From Bacteroidales bacterium UBA5226 (GTDB lineage: Bacteria; Bacteroidota; Bacteroidia; Bacteroidales; UBA932): a stretch of DNA of 22,747 nt. The position numbers and the translations under genes were made by a program. Shown one piece after another: positions 1 through 7,691 of the stretch. The notes below the pieces were generated by a model. That model did no database searches and was not told the DNA's origin. It saw nothing but the letters and a program-made list of their open reading frames with translations. The DNA lies in NCBI GenBank assembly GCA_002409325.1, contig DHUU01000006.1:122733-145479 (forward strand), given 5' to 3'. How positions within the stretch are numbered: the stretch's first letter is position 1; each line of letters begins with the position of its first letter.

Positions 1-1
1 G

Positions 2-1162
2 GGATGGTATGATGCAGGTGATTACAACAAATACATAGTAAACGCATCCTACACCACCGGACTAATCCTGGCCGGATACGAAAAGTATCCCGGTTACGCC
101 CAAAACAGGCAATTACTTGACGAGGTCATGTACAACCTGCAGTGGAGCCTGACCATGCAGGATCCTTCCGATGGCGGGGTATATCATAAACTGACCACCC
201 CGGAGTTTGAAGATTTTATCAAACCCGAGGAATGCAAAAAGCCACGTTATGTGGTGCAAAAGAGTGTTACCGCTACTTTGGATTTTGCAGCATCCATGGC
301 CCAGGCCGCCCGTATTTACAGGAATATAAAAGATTACTCCGCCACGGCAGCTATGATGGAGAAGGCTGCAAAAGCAGCATTCCGATGGGCTCTGGAGAAT
401 CCCGATGCCTTATACAACCAGTTCCGGATGAATGAGCAATTCGCTCCTGCCATACAAACAGGCGCTTACGGCGATTTTACGGCCAGAGACGAGTTTTTCT
501 GGGCTTCCTGCGAATTGTATCTTACAACCCAGGATACAGCTTACCTGAATCTGGCGCTGGAATATGCCCCTGAAAAATTCACGGCCCCCACCTGGGGAAA
601 TGTATATGGGCTGGGTGTTTTTTCTTTACTGACACATAAAAAGGCGACCGGGCCCATGAAAGAACAACTGATCGCTTTCTGCGACAGTGTAGCCTCACTG
701 TCCTCAGAAGCACCATTTGCTTCTTCTTACGGCAACTCGGCAAGTGATTTCTACTGGGGGTGCCTGTCTGAAAGTTGCTGCAGCAACGCGATCTCTCTTC
801 TCTATGGATTTAGCCAAAACGGAAACAGGGACTATCTTATGCAGGCTTATCATAATATGGATTACCTGCTGGGAAGGAATCCCACCGGTTATTGTTATGT
901 GACAGGTATCGGGAGCAAAAGCCCGAAAAATCCCCACCATCGCCTGGCGGATACCGATGATTTTCCCGGACCGCTTCCCGGATTCCTGGTAGGGGGACCA
1001 AATCCTGCGAAGCAGGACAGATGCGTTTATCCTTCCGATCTGCCCGACGAATGTTACACAGATGTTGTGGAATCCTATACTTCCAATGAGATAGCCATCA
1101 ATTGGAATGCTACGTTATTGCATCTTGCGGTTGCTCTGGAGGAGCTTTCGCCGCTCCTTTGA
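2..1162 (+). CDS. Glycoside hydrolase family 9 endoglucanase, 5' end missing
   Basis: The reading frame is open from base 2 and its start lies upstream; 386 residues are visible. GH9 enzymes are inverting endo-acting beta-glucanases (cellulose, mixed-linkage glucan or xyloglucan). The DAGDYNKY motif at the extreme left (bases 11-34) holds the Asp pair that includes the catalytic base. NPHHR, about residue 310 of the visible part, is the second GH9 signature. The Glu of NEIAINWNA (codon 1088-1090) is the expected catalytic acid. The usual GLGVFS/LLGRNP segments of the (alpha/alpha)6 barrel are also present, so the catalytic core looks essentially complete and active. The missing part should carry a signal peptide and probably the Ig-like N-terminal domain. 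The TGA stop is immediately followed by the stop of the opposite-strand superoxide dismutase gene, with no spacer. Exact substrate cannot be told. No SusC/SusD genes are in the window. Confidence 0.93.
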   Translation, partial: GWYDAGDYNKYIVNASYTTGLILAGYEKYPGYAQNRQLLDEVMYNLQWSLTMQDPSDGGVYHKLTTPEFEDFIKPEECKKPRYVVQKSVTATLDFAASMAQAARIYRNIKDYSATAAMMEKAAKAAFRWALENPDALYNQFRMNEQFAPAIQTGAYGDFTARDEFFWASCELYLTTQDTAYLNLALEYAPEKFTAPTWGNVYGLGVFSLLTHKKATGPMKEQLIAFCDSVASLSSEAPFASSYGNSASDFYWGCLSESCCSNAISLLYGFSQNGNRDYLMQAYHNMDYLLGRNPTGYCYVTGIGSKSPKNPHHRLADTDDFPGPLPGFLVGGPNPAKQDRCVYPSDLPDECYTDVVESYTSNEIAINWNATLLHLAVALEELSPLL

Positions 1163-1753
1163 TTATTCGCCGAAGCGTTTTTCAATTACATTCCAGTCCA
1201 GAATGTTCCAGAAAGCCTTGATGTAATCAGGCCTTCTGTTCTGGTAATCCAGATAGTAGGCATGTTCCCACACATCGCATGTCATAAGGGGCTTCTGTAT
1301 CTTTGCCAGAGGGCATCCCGCGTTGGATTCCTGTGTTATGACCAGATTGCCTTCCTGATCAAGCACCAGCCAGGCCCACCCGGAACCGAATACTGTGGCG
1401 GCTGCACCAGAAAAGGTTTCTACAAATTTTTCGAATTTGCCGAAAGTTTTTTCAATAGCTCTCAACAACTCATTTTCTGGGGCTTTTTTTGCTGTATCGG
1501 AAGCTTTGAACTGATTAAAATAAAAAGTGTGATTGAATACCTGGGCTGCATTGTTGAACAGGGGGCCGGAAGGAGCCTTGGCAATAATGGTTTCAAGGCT
1601 GGAGTTTTCGAAAGGAGTTCCCAGGATCAGGTTGTTCAGGTTGTTTAGATAAGCCTGGTGGTGTTTGCCGTAATGATAGCCTATTGTTATAGAACTTATG
1701 GCAGGGGCCAGATCATTGGCTGAAAAAGGCAGGTGAGGTAGTTGATTTGTCAT
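1163..1753 (-). CDS. sodB: Superoxide dismutase, Fe/Mn (possibly cambialistic)
   Basis: This cytoplasmic enzyme converts superoxide to oxygen and hydrogen peroxide. The 196 residues match the usual length of bacterial Fe/Mn SODs. The four metal ligands are visible: His27 (YHYGKHH), His75 (FNHTF), and Asp160 and His164 (DVWEHAYYLDY). AAQVFNHTF carries the active-site Gln in the position typical of Fe-type enzymes. In NAGCPL a Gly (146) takes the place where Fe-SODs usually have Ala. Gly at this site is associated with metal-flexible SODs of Bacteroides and Porphyromonas, so use of either Fe or Mn is inferred. I chose the ATG at 1753: the frame extends 12 codons further only to a TTG, and the ATG gives the classic N-terminus ending in LPHLPF. 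It diverges from the RelA/SpoT homologue across 55 bp. Confidence 0.95.
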   Translation of the reverse strand: MTNQLPHLPFSANDLAPAISSITIGYHYGKHHQAYLNNLNNLILGTPFENSSLETIIAKAPSGPLFNNAAQVFNHTFYFNQFKASDTAKKAPENELLRAIEKTFGKFEKFVETFSGAAATVFGSGWAWLVLDQEGNLVITQESNAGCPLAKIQKPLMTCDVWEHAYYLDYQNRRPDYIKAFWNILDWNVIEKRFGE

Positions 1754-1776
1754 AATTAATCGTGTTGGTTGGTAGA

Positions 1777-1784
1777 CAAATATA
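1777..1784 (-). promoter_or_regulatory. -7 box for sodB (TATATTTG)
   Basis: On the minus strand TATATTTG is an exact match to the Bacteroidota -7 consensus TAnnTTTG, 23 nt upstream of the sodB ATG. I see no convincing -33 TTG at the usual 19-21 bp spacing. It lies in the 55-bp divergent spacer shared with the RelA/SpoT homologue. Confidence 0.5.
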
Positions 1785-1796
1785 CTCAATTTTGTT

Positions 1797-1804
1797 TACA
1801 TTTG
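1797..1804 (+). promoter_or_regulatory. -7 box for the RelA/SpoT homologue (TACATTTG)
   Basis: TACATTTG is an exact TAnnTTTG match ending only 4 nt before the ATG at 1809. If used, transcription would begin at or next to the start codon and give a leaderless or nearly leaderless mRNA. No good -33 element is visible at the normal spacing. Confidence 0.45.
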
Positions 1805-1808
1805 CTTT

Positions 1809-3770
1809 ATGGATATTTTGAGATTGGGTAAAAAGAATGAGGCTCAATACAGCCAGTTGGTAGAGGAACAGCGTGACATTTTTCTAAAGAATGCTGCCGT
1901 TAACAGGCTCCCCCAAGACCTGGAGCGTATCAGGCAGGCCTATGAATACGCTTTCCAGGCACACGCCAGACAAACCAGAAAAGCAGGAGAACCCTATATA
2001 TTGCATCCTATTGCCGTTGCCCGCATAGTTAACGAGGAGATGGGACTTGGAACAAATCCCATCATTGCTTCCCTGCTGCACGATGTGGCAGAGGACACTT
2101 CGCATACCGTTGAGGATATCAGAGAACTTTTCGGGGAAGACATAGCATACCTGGTAGAAGGGCTTACAAAAGAAAAAAAGGAGCAATACGAGCTGTCCAT
2201 ACAGGTGGACAACATCCGCAAGATGTTGATGACCATTCAGTACGACATCCGTGCGCTGCTCATCAAGCTGGCAGACAGGCTCCATAATATGAGGACACTG
2301 GCAGACATGCCCCTGCATAAACAAATGAAAATTACGGGAGAGACCGATTTTTTCTTTGCCCCGCTGGCCAACCGCCTGGGCCTGTATAAGGTTAAGACAG
2401 AACTTGAGAACCTGAGTTTCAGGTTCCGGTCGCCGGAAGAATATGCCAGGATCCAGAAGATACTGGATGATTATGCTCTTGAAACCCAGGGAATCAGGAA
2501 CCGCTTTGTTGCACCTATTGAACAGACGCTGCGAGAGAATGGCATAAATGCCCGGATATCGCAGGATATCAGGAGCATTTACTCCATTTGGCGCCATATG
2601 CAACAAAAAAAAGTACCTTTCCGCCGCCTGGAAAGCGTCTATGTTTTTAATATAGTATTTGACGTAAAAACAGATGGGCCCTGTGAGGTTTCGGAAAAGA
2701 ACCAGTGTCTGCAAATCTATTCGCTGCTTACCGATCTCTACATGGAACGTGTGGGCAGTTTTCACAACTACGTTGACAATCCCAAAGCCAACGGCTACGA
2801 AGCCCTGCACTGCATGTTCATGACCGAGCACGGGACCTGGGCCGAGGTCCATATCAAGAGCCAGCGGATGGAGGAAGCATCCATCCACGGTTGTATAGTC
2901 AAGCGTCACAAGAATGTAGGGATAGGAGGGGTTGATGCCTGGGTGGAGGAATTCCGGGGCACGCTCAAAGATATGGTCTACCATGACGGCTTTAACAACA
3001 AAGATGGCTTTTTCATGGAGGGGGTGAAAGCAAATCTCTATAATGACGATATCAGGGTTTTCACACCAAAAGGAGAACAGATACTGCTGCCCAGCAAAGC
3101 CTCGGCGCTGGATTTTGCCTATGTAATTCACTCCGAGATCGGAGATCACGCTCTTTTTGCACGGGTAAACGGAATGCTCTGCTCCATAAAGACCGTGCTC
3201 AAACGTGGAGACAGGGTTGAGATTGGCACCTCCTCGGCTATCATGCCCCAGAAAGACTGGCTGGAGGCGGTGGTAACGTACAAGGCGAAATCCTGTATAC
3301 GAAGTGCACTCCGCAAACAGAACATATCCATCAAGCCTTCCAGATACATATTTGCCAAGTGCTGCTCTCCCCTCCCTGGGGATGAACTGCTAGGTTTTGA
3401 AGCCCAGGACGGTAGCGGAAAAGTCTTCGTGCACACCCGAAGTTGCGAGAGGGCTATCAAATTATCCACAGAGCACGGGGAAACGATTGTAAACGTAGAG
3501 ACCGAAGCCGATGAAACCACTTACTATCCGGCTCACATCAATGCATTCGGGGTTGACCGCAAGGGCATCACCTTTGAAATATCCCAGATCATATCGGAAG
3601 AGTGGGGGCTGAACATTAACAATATAAGCGTGACCACAAAGGACGCGCTTTTTGAGTGTGATATTTATCTTGAAGTCCGCTCTGCCAAAGAGATCTACAG
3701 TATAATCAAGAGGCTGGAATCGGTACTGGGGGTGGAAGAAGTCATACGGGTCACCCTGAGCAGGAACTGA
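1809..3770 (+). CDS. rsh: RelA/SpoT homologue with intact hydrolase and degenerate synthetase motifs
   Basis: Long RSH proteins make and degrade the alarmone (p)ppGpp. Domain order over 653 residues: HD hydrolase (about 30-200), synthetase (about 230-370), TGS (about 412-475), Cys-rich/zinc-finger-like region (KCCSPLPGDELLGF, about 517-546) and C-terminal ACT (about 573-648). Hydrolase residues look complete: His66, His91-Asp92, Glu95-Asp96 (LLHDVAEDT) and Asp156 (KLADRLHNMRT). The synthetase is abnormal. Where active enzymes have RPKxIYSI this protein has DIRSIYSI (253-260). The expected DLxAxRV segment reads SVYVFNIV (276-283), and the ExQIRT motif reads EVHIKS (346-351). The G-loop NGYxxLH (328-334) is kept. 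I infer a hydrolase-biased enzyme, with another RSH elsewhere in the genome making (p)ppGpp. It is somewhat shorter than the usual 730-750 residues. Its 3' end overlaps kdsB by 20 bp tail-to-tail. Confidence 0.92.
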   Translation: MDILRLGKKNEAQYSQLVEEQRDIFLKNAAVNRLPQDLERIRQAYEYAFQAHARQTRKAGEPYILHPIAVARIVNEEMGLGTNPIIASLLHDVAEDTSHTVEDIRELFGEDIAYLVEGLTKEKKEQYELSIQVDNIRKMLMTIQYDIRALLIKLADRLHNMRTLADMPLHKQMKITGETDFFFAPLANRLGLYKVKTELENLSFRFRSPEEYARIQKILDDYALETQGIRNRFVAPIEQTLRENGINARISQDIRSIYSIWRHMQQKKVPFRRLESVYVFNIVFDVKTDGPCEVSEKNQCLQIYSLLTDLYMERVGSFHNYVDNPKANGYEALHCMFMTEHGTWAEVHIKSQRMEEASIHGCIVKRHKNVGIGGVDAWVEEFRGTLKDMVYHDGFNNKDGFFMEGVKANLYNDDIRVFTPKGEQILLPSKASALDFAYVIHSEIGDHALFARVNGMLCSIKTVLKRGDRVEIGTSSAIMPQKDWLEAVVTYKAKSCIRSALRKQNISIKPSRYIFAKCCSPLPGDELLGFEAQDGSGKVFVHTRSCERAIKLSTEHGETIVNVETEADETTYYPAHINAFGVDRKGITFEISQIISEEWGLNINNISVTTKDALFECDIYLEVRSAKEIYSIIKRLESVLGVEEVIRVTLSRN

Positions 3771-4497
3771 TCATTTTACGGGCCTCATTCAAATCGTTGG
3801 GAACATCTATACCCCTGGAATAACCGGGTACTTCTACCATTTTAACCCTCAAATTGTATTCAAGGAACCTCAGGTTCTCCAGTTTTTCTGACAATTCCAG
3901 GGGACCGGGCGCCAGGGAAGCGAAACGCAGCAAAGCCTCCCTGCGGAAGGCATATACCCCTATGTGCCTGAAAGCCGTGGCTTTATACCCTTCGGGATCC
4001 CGGGTATAAGGTATGGGTGCCCTGGAAAATAGCAGCGCATATCCCTGCCTGTCCGTCACCACCTTGACTACGTTGGGATTGATTATATCCTCAGGCTCAC
4101 TCAGAGGAGACATAAGGGATGCTACATCAACCGATTCAGCACCCTGTTCTTTAAATACGCCGAGAAGTGCTTCCAGAGGACCTGCGCAGGTAAAGGGTTC
4201 ATCACCCTGAACGTTGACGATCACATCGGCCTGCGGGTAATACACGGCTGCTTCGGCAATCCGGTCACTACCGCAAAAGTGCTTACCAACGCTCATTCGG
4301 GCTTCTCCTCCGTGGCTGACGATTTCCCGGTAGATCTCCTCACTGTCTGTTACCACGACTACTTTTCTGAAGAGGCCCGTTTCCAGGGTTGCACGCCAGG
4401 TGCGCAGGATGACCGTCCCGTCTCCCAGTTTCTGCATCAGTTTTCCCGGGAAACGTTCAGATGCGTAGCGTGCCGGAATTAATGCTATGGTGTACAT
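3751..4497 (-). CDS. kdsB: 3-deoxy-manno-octulosonate cytidylyltransferase
   Basis: KdsB joins KDO to CMP (KDO + CTP to CMP-KDO + pyrophosphate) in the cytoplasm, activating the sugar that links lipid A to the core of lipopolysaccharide. The 248 residues are the normal family length. Signatures in order: IPARYASERFPGK (7-19), VVTDSEE (48-54), CGSDRIAEA (75-83; family usually SGTDR), VNVQGDEP (94-101, with the metal-binding Asp99), FSRAPIPYTRD (158-168), HIGVYAFRREALL (178-190) and GIDVPNDL (229-236). The ATG at 4497 is preferred over an in-frame TTG three codons upstream, because it starts right before the conserved TIALIPARY. It begins one base after the TAA of the AsmA-like gene, so the two are probably co-transcribed and translationally coupled. 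The last 20 bp overlap the 3' end of the RelA/SpoT homologue on the other strand. Confidence 0.96.
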   Translation of the reverse strand: MYTIALIPARYASERFPGKLMQKLGDGTVILRTWRATLETGLFRKVVVVTDSEEIYREIVSHGGEARMSVGKHFCGSDRIAEAAVYYPQADVIVNVQGDEPFTCAGPLEALLGVFKEQGAESVDVASLMSPLSEPEDIINPNVVKVVTDRQGYALLFSRAPIPYTRDPEGYKATAFRHIGVYAFRREALLRFASLAPGPLELSEKLENLRFLEYNLRVKMVEVPGYSRGIDVPNDLNEARKMISSCSG

Positions 4498-4498
4498 T

Positions 4499-7400
4499 TT
4501 ATTCAAAACTATAGTTTTCGAAATACATCTTGATCTGTTCTCTCAGGTTCACGCGGATGCTGTCAATCCGGTAGGAAAGGGCCGGGATTCCCTGGTCAGT
4601 GAAGCGGGCGCGTCCCAGCTCAATTTTATAATCTTCCGGTACCCCGCGCACATCAATTCCGAATTTGAACGGAACGGGAGATCTGAGCAGGGAAATATGG
4701 TAATGAAATGTCCTGTCCATGTTATGAGATCCGGCAATGGCTGCCCTGTAACGGTCCATTTCCATGATGAAAGGATACACATCAACCCGGTTGTCAGCCA
4801 TGGTTGCTTCTACGCGGATGCTGTCTATCAGGTTGAGGGCCTTTTTCCTGAACATCAGTTTGCGGGAAATCTCGGAAAAAGTCTCGCCGTCCAGAAGCAC
4901 CAGGCCGTTGCCGGCGATGCGGCAGGCGCCCTGCAGGGTGGAGAACACTAGGTTCATGTTGGTATCGAGCTGCGAGGTGGCAGAAAACTGAATATCGGCA
5001 AGTCCCCTGAAAGATCTGATCATAGGGAACAAGGTATCAATGGATGGAAAGAGCCGGGTTACCTCTTCAATAAGGATATCCTTCATTTCCATATGCAGGC
5101 CCACCTGCAGGCTGTCCTTTCCGGGGGTTGCGTACAAAGCATCAATGGTAATATCGCCTGCGTTGGAAGAGGCCTGAAGTTCGTCCAGCTGCAGGTAACG
5201 GTCTGCGGCACGCAGCATACCGTGCAGGCCTTTCATCTGTAAATGGCGGTAATAGGCGTTGGATACGGCCAGGACCAACTGCAGGTTCACGTTCCCGGGT
5301 ACTATCAGCAGGTTCTGGTAAGTAGCCATTTCCGCGAAATTGGCACTGCTGTCAGTCAACTCATGCGGCTGTCCGGCTCCTCCGGCCAGGCTGTCCTGTT
5401 TATCCATTAAGGATATTCCTGAACTGATTGCCCGGATCAGCTCATTGCAGTCCAGGGTATCGCTCTGAAGGTCAAAGTTGAGCCCCAGGCGGCCACGTCC
5501 CAGCAGGACCCGGCGTATATCGGTCATATAACCGTTCAGTAACAAGTCGGACCGGCCTGCCCTGATGGCGGTATTGATAATCTCAAGCCGGTCATTCTGC
5601 AGTACAAGATGGGCATCACTAACCTGTGTGTTGAGCGGTATATAGGGTGTAACAATTTGTATTCCACCGGCCTGAAGTGTCCCGTTCACACTCCACCTGC
5701 GCAGCAGTCCACGCTCCTCCCTGTCCAGACCCAGAGATAGGTCGGCATACGAGAATTCGTGACGGGTTAGTGTCCTGCGGAGCAGGAACGAGTCCCTGCG
5801 TCGGGACAGGCCTGCTGTATCCCTGCGCTGTGGCCTGACATTACGGATCAGGTCTGCCTGCAGGTGCAGATCCGAGATACGTCCCCGGTGAACGCCCGCT
5901 ATGGCCCCGGCTGAACGGGATTCCAGCGTCAGGCCGATTACCGGAAGGCTCTGGTCGCGGCTGTCGGGTTTAACGGAGAAGACGATATTTCCATCGCCCA
6001 TCCGGATGCGGGTGGAATCATTTACATATACCTGCAGATTCCTGCTTTTTAAAGATCCGTTTAACGGTTGAACCTTAGTGCTGTCCATGGTGAACATACC
6101 CGGGGTGCTTCCGGCTTTGAGCTCTGTTCCGGAAAGGGCTGCCAATTCCCTGCCCTTGTAACGAATTTGCAGGCTGTCGCTTACAACCTCAAGATCTAAA
6201 GATGTTCCCGGGCTGATGCCCAGGAGTACCCGGGTGGTATCGGCCCTGCAGAACAGGCTATAGGCAGGCAAATCCAGGGTAAACCCTTCTGTCAGGAAAC
6301 GGCCTCTGAGCATAATGTTTCCCAATGCGGCCGGAGTCAGGTCTTTTAGTCTGAAATCGGCCTCAAGGTCAGCAGAAACACCTCCGGTGGCCTGGCCTTC
6401 TCCAACACCTTCCACAAGATCGGAAAGCCGGTCAAGGCGTACTTCCATTCCGCCAGAAAGCCTTACAGTGGGGTCTTTGAGAGCAGACGATATCATCCCG
6501 TTCAGAGACAGATCAAGGGCAGGGCTTCTGACTTCCAGGCCTCTCATTTCTAAACTTCCGTGATTGCCTTTTCCGGGATCATAGGATGAAGTTATACCGG
6601 CTTTAAATTCGGGTATCATAATCCCCGACGGAAGATACAGAAAGCTTCCCGGGCCGGCCGTAAGGCGGGCACTGAAAACCGGGAATTCACCGCTCTGGTA
6701 ATGATAGGCCCCGTTCAGAATAACTACCACATCCTTTAGCGGCAGGGACGATTCAAAGGGTTTTTCACGGGGCAGCAGGCTTAGAGGAATAGCATCGTAA
6801 AGGTCTGTCAGGCGGGTAGAATCTATACGGCACACGCCCCGCAGTTCCAGACTGTCTTCCCTCAGACCCATAAATCCGTTGATGTACAGGGGAACGTTTC
6901 CAAGCACTGTTTCACAATCTTTGAAGTAGTAGTCATCAAAATAATTTTCAAGGGTAATACCTCCCCTGACCAGAAAAGGGATCCTGTCAAACAGCAGGTT
7001 CTCTCCCACGATCAGGGTGTTGGAAAAGGAATGGATGTCTGCGTTGTATCCTCCGCCCCCGATGGGAGCCCGGGCTGTCATATCTTTAATGCCGACGCTG
7101 TAATACACGGTGTCCTTGTAATCGTGATAGGTAAAGCGCAGGGTATCGCTTACACTGAGCCGGCCAATAGAAAACCCGTAAGAAGGGGACAGGGTGTCCT
7201 TCGATTCGGGAAATATATCCCAGTTTGAGCGGTCCTGTTGATCTGTAAACAAATGAATTACAGCTTGTTCAAGATGAAGACGGGGGATGAAAACCTTGTG
7301 TAGCAAAAGGGCAGAAGGGCGAATGGCCACCTCCATTTTTCTGAAAACCAACAGCGTATCCACCCATTTTCCTGTACTGTCAGGTGCCGGCACCAGAATT

Positions 7401-7624
7401 TTTCCGTTATCCAGTTCAGCAGAAATGTCAGGAAAGTCCCTCAGGACATGGATTGCTGCACCTGAAATGGTAACAGAAGCATTCAGGTATTGGCCTGCAT
7501 ACCGGTTCACCAATGAGGTCAGGCGGGAAGGGGTCAGATAAACGGCCACAACGGCCATCACTGCCACCAACAATCCCAGGACAGATAAGAAGATGATCAG
7601 AACAATGCGCCATCTTTTTTTCAT
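4499..7624 (-). CDS. AsmA-like envelope protein
   Basis: A 1041-residue member of the AsmA/TamB-like superfamily: large inner-membrane-anchored periplasmic proteins linked to phospholipid movement to, and homeostasis of, the outer membrane. Residues about 6-29 form one transmembrane anchor after MKKRWR. YLTPSRLTSLVNRYAGQYL follows, the usual start of the AsmA N-terminal domain. The middle is a long run of alternating short beta-strands (repeats of the type 'xLxLxGxxxxxRxxxLxG'), compatible with a lipid-carrying beta-groove. The last 200 or so residues resemble the AsmA C-terminal domain, with LADIQFSATSQLDTN, GNGLVLLDGETFSEISRKL and FGIDVRGVPEDYKIELG. The frame runs 48 codons further upstream, into the neighbouring divergent gene, but the ATG at 7624 places the membrane anchor at the N-terminus. 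It is followed after 1 bp by kdsB, suggesting shared control of outer-membrane building. Confidence 0.85.
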   Translation of the reverse strand: MKKRWRIVLIIFLSVLGLLVAVMAVVAVYLTPSRLTSLVNRYAGQYLNASVTISGAAIHVLRDFPDISAELDNGKILVPAPDSTGKWVDTLLVFRKMEVAIRPSALLLHKVFIPRLHLEQAVIHLFTDQQDRSNWDIFPESKDTLSPSYGFSIGRLSVSDTLRFTYHDYKDTVYYSVGIKDMTARAPIGGGGYNADIHSFSNTLIVGENLLFDRIPFLVRGGITLENYFDDYYFKDCETVLGNVPLYINGFMGLREDSLELRGVCRIDSTRLTDLYDAIPLSLLPREKPFESSLPLKDVVVILNGAYHYQSGEFPVFSARLTAGPGSFLYLPSGIMIPEFKAGITSSYDPGKGNHGSLEMRGLEVRSPALDLSLNGMISSALKDPTVRLSGGMEVRLDRLSDLVEGVGEGQATGGVSADLEADFRLKDLTPAALGNIMLRGRFLTEGFTLDLPAYSLFCRADTTRVLLGISPGTSLDLEVVSDSLQIRYKGRELAALSGTELKAGSTPGMFTMDSTKVQPLNGSLKSRNLQVYVNDSTRIRMGDGNIVFSVKPDSRDQSLPVIGLTLESRSAGAIAGVHRGRISDLHLQADLIRNVRPQRRDTAGLSRRRDSFLLRRTLTRHEFSYADLSLGLDREERGLLRRWSVNGTLQAGGIQIVTPYIPLNTQVSDAHLVLQNDRLEIINTAIRAGRSDLLLNGYMTDIRRVLLGRGRLGLNFDLQSDTLDCNELIRAISSGISLMDKQDSLAGGAGQPHELTDSSANFAEMATYQNLLIVPGNVNLQLVLAVSNAYYRHLQMKGLHGMLRAADRYLQLDELQASSNAGDITIDALYATPGKDSLQVGLHMEMKDILIEEVTRLFPSIDTLFPMIRSFRGLADIQFSATSQLDTNMNLVFSTLQGACRIAGNGLVLLDGETFSEISRKLMFRKKALNLIDSIRVEATMADNRVDVYPFIMEMDRYRAAIAGSHNMDRTFHYHISLLRSPVPFKFGIDVRGVPEDYKIELGRARFTDQGIPALSYRIDSIRVNLREQIKMYFENYSFE

Positions 7625-7629
7625 ACCAG

Positions 7630-7661
7630 CGAAATTACATTTTTTTATCCGTATGGCGCAA
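7630..7661 (-). promoter_or_regulatory. Promoter of the AsmA-kdsB operon
   Basis: On the minus strand a TTG (7661-7659) is followed after 21 bp by TAATTTCG (7637-7630), a 5-of-6 match to TAnnTTTG. The ATG lies 5 nt beyond. Spacing fits the Bacteroidota -33/-7 pattern. It sits within the 67-bp divergent spacer with the BACON/GLUG lipoprotein gene. Confidence 0.45.
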
Positions 7662-7679
7662 CATTTGGCAGGTTTTACG

Positions 7680-7687
7680 CATCTTTG
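7680..7687 (+). promoter_or_regulatory. Candidate -7 box for the BACON/GLUG lipoprotein (CATCTTTG)
   Basis: CATCTTTG matches TAnnTTTG except for the first base and ends 4 nt before the ATG at 7692, in the same arrangement as the RelA/SpoT homologue promoter. No -33 element with correct spacing is clear, so this is weak. Confidence 0.3.
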
Positions 7688-7691
7688 CTTT

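Noticed and set aside
1884..3149. A 421-codon open frame on the minus strand
   Set aside because: It is fully antisense to the well-supported RelA/SpoT homologue and shows no domain pattern; a shadow frame.
4487..4951. A 154-codon open frame on the plus strand
   Set aside because: Antisense to the C-terminal part of the AsmA-like gene, without recognisable features.
7593..7691. N-terminal extension of the BACON/GLUG lipoprotein from an upstream ATG
   Set aside because: It overlaps the 5' end of the AsmA gene and would displace the lipoprotein signal peptide from the N-terminus.
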